A stretch of 9,789 nucleotides of DNA from Inquilinus sp. (GCA_013003675.1 JABDIP010000354.1:1-9789), one strand, 5' to 3'. Shown: positions 1-6,754, numbered from the stretch's first letter. The notes: generated by a model not told the origin, from the letters alone. Made by a program: numbers and translations.

Positions 1-883
1 GGTCGGTGCCGCCGACGATGGCGAGGCCCGCGGCCGCCAGCGTCGCGCGCAGTTCGGCCGCCGCCTCGGCGAGGCGGGCCCTTGTGCCGGCGATCCAGGC
101 GCGGTCGGCAAGCGCGGTGCGGGCGACGGCGATGGCGGGACCGGCCACCGGCCAGGGACCCAGCGCGGCGCGGATCGTCGCCGCCAGCGCCGGCTCGGCC
201 AGGGCGAAACCGAGCCGGAGCCCGGCGAGGCCGAAGAACTTTCCGAACGAGCGCAGCACGACCAGGCCCGGCCGGCCGCAATGCGGCGCCAGGCTCACCT
301 CCGGCGCCACATCGGCGAAGGCCTCGTCGACCAGCAGCAGCCTGCCGCGCGCCGCCAGCGCTTCCGCCGCCGCCAGAAGCGCCTCGGGCGCGTGGGTGCG
401 GCCGTCCGGATTGTTCGGGTTGGTGACGACGACGATGTCGGTCCCGGTCGCCGCCGCGACCGGATCGGCCGCTGCCGCCTCCGCGTCGAGAGGGTCGGCC
501 GCGTCGACCACCCGGTGCCCGGCATCGCGCCAGCCGGCGGCGTGCTCGGCATAGGTCGGCCCGACCACGGCGACCCGCCCCGGCGGCCGGAGGCGCGGCA
601 GCAGCCGGATCAGCGCCTGGGTGCCCGGCGCGGCGGCGATATGCTCGGGCGACGGCGCGCCGTAGCACCCGGCGGCGGCCGCCTCCAGCGCGCCCAGCGC
701 CGCCGCGTCGGGCAGCCGCGCCCAGGCCTCGGCCGGCAAGGTTGGCAGCGGATAGGGCCACGGGTTGATCCCGGTCGACAGATCCACCCAGCCGGCCGCC
801 GGCCGCCCGAACCGCCGCTCGGCCCAGGCCAGATCGCCGCCATGGAAGATCGAGCGGTCGCGAGATGAGGTCGAGTCGTCCAT
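1..883 (-). CDS. cobD: Threonine-phosphate decarboxylase CobD (CobC), 3' end outside window
   Basis: PLP enzyme of fold type I, related to histidinol-phosphate aminotransferase. It decarboxylates L-threonine-O-3-phosphate to (R)-1-aminopropan-2-ol phosphate, the linker of the cobalamin nucleotide loop; cytosolic. I translated the reverse strand by hand from ATG at 883-881. It gives MDDSTSSRDRSIFHGGDLAW, then LSTGINPWPYPLP near residue 40, NPNNPDG at 155-161 (substrate/PLP-binding Asn region), VDEAF with Asp186 (contacts the PLP ring nitrogen), and SFGKFFG with Lys215, the expected Schiff-base lysine. The frame stays open for 294 codons to the left edge. Family members are about 330-340 aa, so roughly 40 C-terminal residues are missing. 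No strong ribosome site precedes this ATG, but the family's FHGGD motif starts at residue 13, so the start is probably right. In alphaproteobacteria the gene is usually called cobC. It points away from the cobU-cobW pair at the other end of the window, so the locus is split here. Confidence 0.93.
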   Translation of the reverse strand, partial: MDDSTSSRDRSIFHGGDLAWAERRFGRPAAGWVDLSTGINPWPYPLPTLPAEAWARLPDAAALGALEAAAAGCYGAPSPEHIAAAPGTQALIRLLPRLRPPGRVAVVGPTYAEHAAGWRDAGHRVVDAADPLDAEAAAADPVAAATGTDIVVVTNPNNPDGRTHAPEALLAAAEALAARGRLLLVDEAFADVAPEVSLAPHCGRPGLVVLRSFGKFFGLAGLRLGFALAEPALAATIRAALGPWPVAGPAIAVARTALADRAWIAGTRARLAEAAAELRATLAAAGLAIVGGTD

Positions 884-993
884 CGCCGCCGATGATGGCA
901 GCGGCCGGCGGTCAGGGCCAGGGGCGGGACTGCCGGTCGCGCGGAGTGCGGGGCGAAGGCGGTATGGCCGCCTTCCATCGTGGGCCTGGCCTC

Positions 994-1011
994 ACGCGGC
1001 GAGCATTGCGC
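994..1011 (+). repeat. 18-bp direct repeat, copy 1
   Basis: The sequence ACGCGGCGAGCATTGCGC occurs here and again, identically, at 5893-5910. Both copies lie in intergenic DNA. In each case a further GCATTGC follows nearby (1060-1066 and 5940-5946). It may be a fragment of a dispersed intergenic repeat or a regulator site; its function is unknown. Confidence 0.6.
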
Positions 1012-1062
1012 CCCAAGAAAAGAGTATCAGCTTCTTCCGCTCCCAACAGCCTTGCGAGAGCA

Positions 1063-1082
1063 TTGCTGCATTTGTGCAGCAA
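1063..1082. promoter_or_regulatory. Perfect 8-bp inverted repeat (hairpin/operator candidate)
   Basis: TTGCTGCA, then a TTTG loop, then TGCAGCAA: eight uninterrupted base pairs. There is no T-tract on either side, so it does not look like an intrinsic terminator. It lies about 180 bases upstream of the cobD start and could be a dimeric regulator's operator. That role is inference only. Confidence 0.4.
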
Positions 1083-1420
1083 GCTGGCATTCATGCCTAG
1101 ACGTCAGCTTTCGATCCAATTCGGCTCAACCTCCGGCTGCGGACCCGCCATCGTAGGGGTGCCCAAAGCCGCTGGTGACCCGAAGCCGACTCTCAACCGT
1201 GAGCTTTGCCGTTGTGAGGCACACCGATTTGCAGAGAGTTGCACATCGTTTCCGTCGTCCATTGAGCGACGTCAATGCGGCATACCCCGTGCACCATTAG
1301 ACTGTTGGTCGATCAAAGTGCAATTGCCAGAAGCTCAGGATCATCGAGGGGTCAACTATTAGATCGGGCGGTCGCCCTGGACATCAATTGGGAAGTCAGC
1401 GGCCCATTGGAGCAGTATAG

Positions 1421-1861
1421 ATGCGGGCGTCGGCCTTCTTTGCAGCACTGATCTTCGTGGCTTCGTGCGCGCCGACTGGTAGTGGGCCTGGAGACCGGAC
1501 CTCCAGCGACGTGATACAACAGATTAAGGTATGCCAGGGCGAAACGAGCCGCGCTGATGAGCGGCTGCGGATAGCTCGGATCGGCACAATTTTGGACTCC
1601 GAGTTGGTTGTCGACGCGCTAGCCTTTCGATCCAAGTCGGTGCCTGGCGCCTTCGTTTTTTTGGCGCGCGACGAGACACAAAGCGACAGTGTTGGACAGT
1701 GGCGAGCAGCCTGCAAGGCACCGGAGCCAACTCAATATGTGACTGGACGTGAGGGCCTTTACCGATCCTGCCTAAGTGACGCAGCAGTTGTTGAATGTCT
1801 GGAGGAGTCTCACGGCTGGAGGCGGCTTGCCAACAAACCAGGAATGTTGACCCCGCCATAA
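1421..1861 (+). CDS. Small putative lipoprotein, cysteine-containing, no known family
   Basis: I do not recognise this 146-aa protein. The N-terminus, MRASAFFAALIFVASC, is a short signal peptide ending in a good lipobox (Val-Ala-Ser-Cys16), so it is probably exported and lipid-anchored. The following residues, APTGSGPG, form a typical flexible linker. The mature part has four further cysteines (38, 98, 117, 126), an even number that could make two disulfides in the periplasm, but no motif I can name. A Shine-Dalgarno GGAG at 1409-1412 sits 8 bases before the ATG, which supports both the gene and its start. Codon use is less GC-biased than in cobD or cobU, as in the TPR gene downstream. It is flanked by gene-free DNA on both sides (about 540 and 640 bases) and seems to stand alone. 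Confidence 0.62.
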   Translation: MRASAFFAALIFVASCAPTGSGPGDRTSSDVIQQIKVCQGETSRADERLRIARIGTILDSELVVDALAFRSKSVPGAFVFLARDETQSDSVGQWRAACKAPEPTQYVTGREGLYRSCLSDAAVVECLEESHGWRRLANKPGMLTPP

Positions 1862-2500
1862 TCACCTCAACATTGCTCCTAGATTTCGAGGGCGCCGATT
1901 GCTCGTGACCGGGGCGGCTGGCTGGGCATAACACCGCGGGGGCTTTCAGCTCATATCCTGCCAGCCTTTCCTGATGTTTTCCGGTTGTGGCTAGGAGCTC
2001 CAGTTCAAGTCGGCTCGAAAATTGGTCAGGAAAGCAGCCGAGAGCGGACCAATCGGCCGGAATCGACCCCTATAGGGCATGAAGCTGGCATGCCGGGATA
2101 GGAGCCCGTTGGGCTGGTTGTGACCCTGCGCTGACGCCGAGCCTAGGGTCTTGACGCCATGAGGTGCGGTGATACCTGGAGGATCGCTGGCCGTCTCCGG
2201 CGCCCACTGAGACATGTCAATGCCGCATGCCAAGTGCATCGCTATCGTGTCCGATACCCAAGTCGACGGTCGGCAAGTTGAGGCCCGCCGTCGTGCCACG
2301 CGGGGTCCCCTAGACGCCAGACAGGACGTGGAAACCCTGCGCGGGAAAGAGATGCGGAACTACGACACGCGTCGCCGTGGCTTCGTCGGCGGCTAGGTTA
2401 GGTCCTCAACCTGCCGTCTGGCGCGCGAATTCGGCAGTCTTGTAGCCCTTTGTGCTTGCCTTCCGAACAACGCAGCGCCGCGCCTTAGGAGATTGGGGAA
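1862..2500. other. Gene-free region before the TPR gene
   Basis: No gene can be supported in these 639 bases. The open frames present (a minus-strand frame at 1991-2299 and a plus-strand frame at 2214-2396) have no ribosome site and no recognisable motif, and their composition is unlike protein. The region could be degenerate remnant DNA. An imperfect inverted repeat (AGGTT...AACCT) at about 2396-2413 lies near the downstream end. The promoter of the TPR gene should lie in the last 100-150 bases, but I cannot assign boxes. Confidence 0.5.
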
Positions 2501-4327
2501 TTGGTCAGGTCTCGGACGAAATGGTTGCTGGCCGCCCTGCTGGCGTTGCTGCTTTGGTCGCCGCCAGGCCTCAGCCAATCTGACGCCCTTGGGTCGGCAC
2601 ATGGTCGGGCCTTAGAGCTTTACGAGCAGGGACGTTACGAGGAGGCGGTTACCTTTGCCGAGAAGGCATTGGTGCTCGGGGAGCAGGAATTCGGCGTCGA
2701 TCACCCAAATACGGCTCCCTTACTCAACGACTTGGGATTGCTTTACAAAACCACCGGCCGATACGCCGAGGCCGAGCCGCTCTATGAGCGTGCCCTGGCG
2801 ATTGGCGAAGCCGCGCTGGGCCCCGATCATCCTGACGTCGCCCGTGGCCTCAACAATTTGGCGGAGCTCTACCGAGCCACCGGCCGCTACGCTGAGGCCG
2901 AGCCGCTCTATGAGCGTGCCCTGACGATCGCCGAGGCCACGCTGGGTCCCGACCATCCCGACGTCGCCACTCGCCTCAACAACCTGGCGAGGCTCTACCG
3001 AGCCACGGGCCGCTACGCCGAGGCCGAGCCGCTCTATGAGCGCGCCCTGGCGATTCTTGAGACCGCGCTGGGGCCTGACCATCCCAACGTCGCCACCGGC
3101 CTCAACAATTTGGCAATGCTCTACAAAGCCACCGGCCGATACGCCGAGGCCGAGCCGCTCTATCAGCGCGCCCTGGAGATCGGTGAGGCCACGCTGGGGC
3201 CTTTCCATCCCGCCGTGGCCAATCGCCTCAACAATCTGGCACTGCTCTACAAAGCCACCGGCCGGTACGCCGAGGCCGCGCCGCTTTTTGAGCGCGCCCT
3301 GGCGATCGATGAGGCCGCACTGGGCCCCGACCACCCCGACGTCTCCCGTGGCCTCAACAATTTGGCGGAGCTCTACAGAGCGACCGGCCGTTATGCCGAG
3401 GCCGAGCCGCTCTATGAGCGTGCTCTGGCGATCATTGAGGCCGCACTGGGGCCAGACCATCCTAACGTCTCCGCAAGCCTCAACAACCTGGCATTGCTCT
3501 ACCGAGCCACCGGCCGATATGCCGAGGCCGAGCCGCTATTCGAGCGCGCCCTGGCGATTGGCGAGGCCGCGCTGGGTCCCGACCATCCCGGCGTCGCCAT
3601 TCGCCTCAACAACCTGGCATTGCTCTACCGGGCCACCGGCCGGTACGCCGAGGCCGAGCCGCTCTTGGAGCGCGCCCTGGCGATTCTTGAGTCCGCGCTG
3701 GGGGCCGACCATCCCGACGTCGCCGCTAGCCTCAACAGCCTGGCATTGCTCTACCGAGCAACCGGCCGATACGCCGAGGCCGGGCCGCTCTTGGAGCGCT
3801 CCCTGGCGATTCGCGAGGCCGCACTGGGCCCCGACCATCCCGACGTCTCCGAGGGCCTCAACAACCTGGCAGTGCTCCACCTAGCAACCGGCCGATACGC
3901 CGAGGCCGAGCCGCTATTTGAGCGCGCCCTGGCGATCGACGAGGCCACGCTGGGGCCAGACCATCCCAACGTCTCCCGTGGCCTCAACAATCTGGCGGAG
4001 ATCTACAGTGCGACCGGCCGTTACGCCGAGGCCGAGCCGCTATTTGAGCGTGCCCTGGCGATCGGCGAGGCCGCACTGGGTCCCGACCATCCCGGCGTGG
4101 CCCGTGGCCTCAACAACCTGGCATCGCTCTATCAAGCCACCGGCCGTTACGCCGAGGCCGAGCCGCTATTTGAGCGCGCCCTGGAAATCCTCGAAGCTGC
4201 GCTGGGGACCGACCATCCCGACGTCGCCGTTGGCCTTAGCAACCTAGCATCACTGTACCGAGCCACCGGCCGACACGCCGAGGCAGAGGAGATGGAAGCC
4301 CGCGCCAAAGCGATCCGCGCTGAATAG
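2501..4327 (+). CDS. Exported tetratricopeptide-repeat protein, 14 TPR units
   Basis: A 608-aa protein that is almost all TPR of the kinesin-light-chain-like (TPR_10/TPR_12) type; such arrays are protein-binding scaffolds. The start is TTG: an AGGAGA site at 2487-2492 lies 8 bases upstream, no ATG or GTG is in frame nearby, and this start gives a proper signal peptide (basic VRSRTK, hydrophobic core at residues 8-19, likely cleavage after Gly-Leu-Ser25). It is therefore probably periplasmic or secreted. Unit 1 (about residues 36-69) is divergent. The following units share the pattern LNNLALLYRATGRYAEAEPL, then ERALAI, then EAALGPDHPDVA, 42 residues long. The TGR(Y/H)AEA motif occurs 13 times and the HP turn 13 times. 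The last unit degenerates to EEMEARAKAIRAE. No enzymatic domain is present, and neighbouring genes give no partner, so its job is unknown. Confidence 0.9.
   Translation: MVRSRTKWLLAALLALLLWSPPGLSQSDALGSAHGRALELYEQGRYEEAVTFAEKALVLGEQEFGVDHPNTAPLLNDLGLLYKTTGRYAEAEPLYERALAIGEAALGPDHPDVARGLNNLAELYRATGRYAEAEPLYERALTIAEATLGPDHPDVATRLNNLARLYRATGRYAEAEPLYERALAILETALGPDHPNVATGLNNLAMLYKATGRYAEAEPLYQRALEIGEATLGPFHPAVANRLNNLALLYKATGRYAEAAPLFERALAIDEAALGPDHPDVSRGLNNLAELYRATGRYAEAEPLYERALAIIEAALGPDHPNVSASLNNLALLYRATGRYAEAEPLFERALAIGEAALGPDHPGVAIRLNNLALLYRATGRYAEAEPLLERALAILESALGADHPDVAASLNSLALLYRATGRYAEAGPLLERSLAIREAALGPDHPDVSEGLNNLAVLHLATGRYAEAEPLFERALAIDEATLGPDHPNVSRGLNNLAEIYSATGRYAEAEPLFERALAIGEAALGPDHPGVARGLNNLASLYQATGRYAEAEPLFERALEILEAALGTDHPDVAVGLSNLASLYRATGRHAEAEEMEARAKAIRAE
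2754..4272 (+). repeat. 126-bp in-frame tandem repeats encoding TPRs
   Basis: The marker CCGGCCG (CGGGCCG in one unit) of the ATGRYAEA codons recurs at 2754, 2880, 3006, 3132, 3258, 3384, 3510, 3636, 3762, 3888, 4014, 4140 and 4266. That is exactly every 126 bases, with no indel across 12 periods. Units are near-identical at DNA level, including synonymous positions, which suggests unequal crossing-over or gene conversion. A longer similarity is superimposed: 3301-3420 and 3931-4050 differ at only about 13 of 120 bases by my count, an offset of five units. Confidence 0.92.
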
Positions 4328-4478
4328 GCAAAGGTCAATATGGTCGAGTGCGAGGGGGACGCTAATGTCGTTTCCTGGCTAGGCGCGGACGCGATGAAAA
4401 GCCGTTTGCTTGGTCCGATTTGGGGCGAAACACCGACGGTCGCATCCGCATCCGCCTCGTGCGAAGGTGCCTCCAACC

Positions 4479-4892
4479 CTACCGGATCACGAACACCGAA
4501 ATCTTCGCGTGCGAGGCGACGGCGCCGGCGTGGGAGGTGAACATGTGCTCGGCGAGGCCGGGCACGTGCGAGGCCATGACGATCAGATCGGCGCCCTTGT
4601 CCTCGGCCGCCTTGATCAGCGTCTTGTTGAGTTCGACGGCGGGGTCGTGGCTCGGATAGGCCGCGGTCTCGATCGCCAAGCCGTGCGCCGCCGACTGCGC
4701 GGCGCCGAAGGCGCGCAACTTCTCCTCATACTCCTCGGGCGTGTGCGCGACCTCGGTCGGCGGCTCGGCGGTTACCCCGACGAAGCAGACCGGGAGGCCG
4801 TAGTGCTTGGCGAGGTCGGTCGCCGTGTCGATCGCCTTCTGCAGTTTCTCGATGTGCGTCAAGTCGACCGGCACCATGATCTTCTTGTACAT
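4479..4892 (-). CDS. Universal stress protein (UspA family), single domain
   Basis: A 137-aa single-domain Usp protein, cytosolic and expected to dimerise. It begins MYKKIMVPVDLTHIEKLQKA, the standard first beta strand with the Asp (Asp10) that contacts adenine in ATP-binding members. It ends GADLIVMASHVPGLAEHMF, then TSHAGAVASHAKISVFVIR, the usual last two strands. The nucleotide loop, normally G-2x-G-9x-G(S/T), is poorly kept: the residues after Ala-Ser-His are Val-Pro-Gly-Leu, and the expected Gly-Ser is replaced around Thr-Ser-His. ATP binding is therefore doubtful, although UspF/UspG-like proteins also vary there. A GAGGGGG ribosome site (4906-4900) lies 7 bases before the ATG. It converges on the TPR gene, with 151 bases between the two stops. 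No function beyond general stress survival can be assigned. Confidence 0.9.
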   Translation of the reverse strand: MYKKIMVPVDLTHIEKLQKAIDTATDLAKHYGLPVCFVGVTAEPPTEVAHTPEEYEEKLRAFGAAQSAAHGLAIETAAYPSHDPAVELNKTLIKAAEDKGADLIVMASHVPGLAEHMFTSHAGAVASHAKISVFVIR

Positions 4893-5216
4893 GGGCTTTC
4901 CCCCTCATCGTTTATCGGTGCCGGTTCCGGGGTCCCGGCCTTGGTGTCGGCGACGGTTCGAGCGTCGCCGGGCGCGCCTCGACGCGATGGCGAGGTCTGG
5001 CTCGCCGATCCCATCCAACCATGTTGGCGCCGGCTTGGCGACCGTTCGCTGTATGGCGCCGGGTCGCCGCGATTTTCCCGCCGGGAATGAAGCAGTGACC
5101 GGCACGGCCTGGGTTTCGCGGCTTCGCCCTCGGTCATTCGGTGGCGCCGTCCTTCAGCGAAAATTAAAGCCTTGCCCGTTTGATGATTGGATTACCGGCA
5201 TCGAGAGGGCAGCGGC
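4893..5216. other. Divergent intergenic region between the usp gene and the membrane-protein gene
   Basis: These 324 bases must hold the promoters of both divergent genes, and I see no other gene. A perfect hairpin (CGGCGACG, GTTCGAG loop, CGTCGCCG) lies at 4948-4970, about 55 bases upstream of the usp start, where it could act in the 5' leader or as an operator. I looked for a clear FNR/CRP-like palindrome, which is common upstream of usp genes, and found none. The last 60 bases before the plus-strand gene are AT-richer (AAAATTAAAG at about 5160) and are the likeliest promoter zone. Confidence 0.45.
4948..4970. promoter_or_regulatory. 8-bp perfect inverted repeat upstream of usp gene
   Basis: Arms CGGCGACG and CGTCGCCG surround the 7-base loop GTTCGAG. 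There is no T-run, so it is not an obvious terminator. Its position suggests a regulator site or a 5' UTR stem-loop for the minus-strand usp gene. In GC-rich DNA such stems also arise by chance. Confidence 0.3.
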
Positions 5217-5738
5217 ATGACCACACCGGACCCGATTTCGACACCGCCCGAGCCGGACTTCCATCGCCATGTCGATCAAAGCGACGAGGAATTGCTCGGC
5301 CACGCCTACACCCCGCCCGAGCCGCCGCCGCCCTTGGTCTGGCCCTTCATCAAGGCGTGCATCACGGCGATGGCCATGTCGATCGGCTTCACCGGGCTTT
5401 TCTACGGCGGGGGCTTCGGCCTCGGCGATTTCAAGATCATGCACTATATAGCGTCGGCGCTGGCGCTTCAGATGCTCGTGCCGTTGGTGCTCCCGCCGGC
5501 ATGGGTCCTGGCGAAGCTGGCGGTCCATTTTCGAGTCCCGCGCGGCTTTGCCGATATCGCGATCGGCGGATTGCTGGGCTGCGTCATGCTCATTTCCGGG
5601 GATTGGAAGCTCCAGCACGTGGCCTTCATCATGGGCGGCCTGGTGGGTGGCTTCGTCTTCTGGCGCGCCCAGGGCTATCCCGGCGCCTCGGAGCGGACCG
5701 CGAAACTGGGCGACGCCGCCGCCCGCGTGATCCGCTGA
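5217..5738 (+). CDS. Four-helix membrane protein of unknown function
   Basis: A 173-aa protein I cannot assign to a family. I chose ATG at 5217 rather than an in-frame TTG at 5187 because GAGAGG at 5203-5208 sits 8 bases upstream of it. Residues 1-40 are hydrophilic and rich in proline and acidic residues (TPPEPDFHRHVD, then YTPPEPPPPL), probably a cytoplasmic tail. Four hydrophobic segments follow at about 43-66, 77-101, 110-127 and 133-149, several glycine-rich (FYGGGFGLG; GGLLG; MGGLVGG), which suggests tight helix packing. The C-terminus (from about 150) is basic and polar. No transporter or enzyme motif is visible. It is transcribed away from the usp gene and followed by a 335-base gap, so it appears monocistronic. 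Confidence 0.78.
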   Translation: MTTPDPISTPPEPDFHRHVDQSDEELLGHAYTPPEPPPPLVWPFIKACITAMAMSIGFTGLFYGGGFGLGDFKIMHYIASALALQMLVPLVLPPAWVLAKLAVHFRVPRGFADIAIGGLLGCVMLISGDWKLQHVAFIMGGLVGGFVFWRAQGYPGASERTAKLGDAAARVIR

Positions 5739-5814
5739 TCCGGCAGGCGCCCTTCGGGTCGGCAGGCGATGGCGCCGTAGCCCGATCTCGGCAACGATGA
5801 ACTGACCTCGGGAT

Positions 5815-5856
5815 GACGGCCTTACGGGCCGTCTCTTGCCAACAGGCAAGAGACGG
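5815..5856 (+). terminator. Two overlapping, mutually exclusive hairpins (terminator/attenuator candidate)
   Basis: Hairpin A: GACGGCC (5815-5821), loop TTACG, GGCCGTC (5827-5833). Hairpin B: CCGTCTCTTGCC (5829-5840), loop AACA, GGCAAGAGACGG (5845-5856), a perfect 12-bp stem. Bases 5829-5833 are needed by both, so only one can form fully at a time. There is no clean U-tract after hairpin B, only the T-rich stretch around 5873-5890. It is plausibly a bidirectional or Rho-assisted terminator for the gene ending at 5738. An attenuator role is speculative. Confidence 0.5.
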
Positions 5857-5892
5857 CATGGGAACACAGCCCTTTGTCTTCCCTTTGCTTCA

Positions 5893-5910
5893 ACGCGGCG
5901 AGCATTGCGC
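5893..5910 (+). repeat. 18-bp direct repeat, copy 2
   Basis: Identical to 994-1011 (ACGCGGCGAGCATTGCGC), same orientation. Limited similarity continues to the right (AGAAA within 8 bases of each copy). It lies about 160 bases upstream of the lipoprotein gene. Confidence 0.6.
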
Positions 5911-6073
5911 ATGAGAAACGGCGGCGTTCCCTCTTTCGAGCATTGCCGGGCGGCGGGCCGCTAAGCGGATCTTAACCACGATCGCGGAGGGTACGGCGAT
6001 CCGTTCCGCTCGGCGGAGATCGAGAGCATCGAGCCGATTTCGAAACCCGTCCGATCCATGGAGAACCCGACCC

Positions 6074-6754
6074 ATGCGCCGACCGAACATCCGGGCCGTT
6101 CTGCCGCTCATTCTCGTCGTCCTTCTCGCCGGTTGCGCCAGCATCGCGGCGATGTACTCGGCACCGAAATACCGATCGGTCGCCGCCGGGCAGACGCCGG
6201 CGCCGGGCGAGGTGCTGGTGATCGGCCGTTTCGTCCTCGATCCGCCGGTGCAGCAGGGCGTGCTGGCCTATCTCGACCCGCTGGATTCGAAGCAGAACAT
6301 CACCTTTGCGGTGACCGAAGACCTCTCCGAGCCGGTCGACATGGACGCGTTGATCCCGATGGTGCCGGAGGCGTTCCTGATGGCCGAATACAACGCCTCC
6401 TCCTTCCTGCCGATGCCGCCGGGCAGCCGGTATCTGCGCATGGGCAGCTATCCGATCACCGCCTATTGCTCTGTCCAGGCGATCGGGCCGACCGGCGGCT
6501 GCCGGGCCATGCACAGCGAGCAGGTGACACTGGTCGAGAATGTGCGGATCGGCGTTCCGGCCGGCGCCACGGCGGTCTATATCGGCACCATCGTCTTCGA
6601 GCATGACGGCGAGCGGGGCACCCGGACCTATGTGCGCGACGACTTCCGCACCGCGCTGGCCGAACTCGACGCGCTCGGCATTCCGGGGATCGATTCCCGT
6701 AGCGTGACCAAGGAACTGGCAGAGATCGTCGGGCCCACCGTCGCCCGGCGGTAG
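6074..6754 (+). CDS. Putative lipoprotein of unknown family
   Basis: A 226-aa protein with a textbook lipoprotein signal: MRRPNIR, a hydrophobic stretch, and lipobox Leu-Ala-Gly-Cys21. The residues after Cys21 are ASIAAM, with no Asp at +2, so outer-membrane sorting would be expected if Lol rules hold here. GGAGA at 6060-6064 sits 9 bases before the ATG. The mature domain looks like a single globular beta-rich unit (for example GEVLVIGRFVLDPP, then VENVRIGVPAGATAVYIGTIVFEHDG) with two other cysteines in YCSV and GGCR that could pair. I recognise no family. The C-terminal part (DALGIPG, then ELAEIVGPTVARR) is helical and polar. The stop codon TAG (6752-6754) coincides with the first bases of a 114-bp palindromic element. 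The next gene, 248 bases downstream on the same strand, is a potassium channel; linkage is uncertain. Confidence 0.8.
   Translation: MRRPNIRAVLPLILVVLLAGCASIAAMYSAPKYRSVAAGQTPAPGEVLVIGRFVLDPPVQQGVLAYLDPLDSKQNITFAVTEDLSEPVDMDALIPMVPEAFLMAEYNASSFLPMPPGSRYLRMGSYPITAYCSVQAIGPTGGCRAMHSEQVTLVENVRIGVPAGATAVYIGTIVFEHDGERGTRTYVRDDFRTALAELDALGIPGIDSRSVTKELAEIVGPTVARR

Larger units (their letters stand above)
884..1420. other. Gene-free region upstream of cobD, with lower GC
   Basis: I see no convincing gene in these 537 bases. Open frames on both strands are rich in Arg, Ser and Pro and have no recognisable motif or ribosome site. Composition shifts near position 1010 from strongly GC-rich to more mixed, and it stays mixed up to the universal stress gene. 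It contains one copy of an 18-bp repeat (994-1011) and a perfect hairpin (1063-1082). The promoter for the minus-strand cobD should lie in the part nearest 883, but I could not pick out credible -35/-10 boxes. No cobalamin riboswitch motif is visible upstream of cobD. Confidence 0.6.
5739..6073. other. Intergenic region with hairpins and repeat
   Basis: These 335 bases hold no supportable gene. They contain two overlapping hairpins (5815-5833 and 5829-5856), the second copy of the 18-bp repeat (5893-5910) and a further GAGCATTGC at 5938-5946. The hairpins could end transcription of the membrane-protein gene or act in the leader of the lipoprotein gene. Confidence 0.5.

Noticed and set aside
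865..1362. 165-codon plus-strand frame upstream of cobD
   Set aside because: It overlaps the cobD start, has no ribosome site, no motif, and a composition change midway through.
1991..2396. Two short frames (minus 1991-2299, plus 2214-2396)
   Set aside because: Neither has a ribosome site, recognisable motif or protein-like composition; they are probably chance frames in degenerate DNA.
2720..3460. 246-codon open frame antisense to the TPR gene
   Set aside because: It is only a periodic mirror of the 126-bp repeats; the plus frame gives perfect TPR consensus.
2754..4272. Regular repeats considered as a CRISPR array
   Set aside because: The period is 126 bp, there are no unique spacers, and the repeats are in frame and code for TPR units.
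4410..5090. 226-codon plus-strand frame over the usp gene
   Set aside because: It is antisense to an unmistakable universal stress protein, with an Arg/Gly/Val-rich translation.
5154..5912. 252-codon open frame on the minus strand
   Set aside because: It covers the membrane-protein gene in antisense, with Arg/His-rich low-complexity translation. The plus-strand gene has a ribosome site and clear hydrophobic segments.
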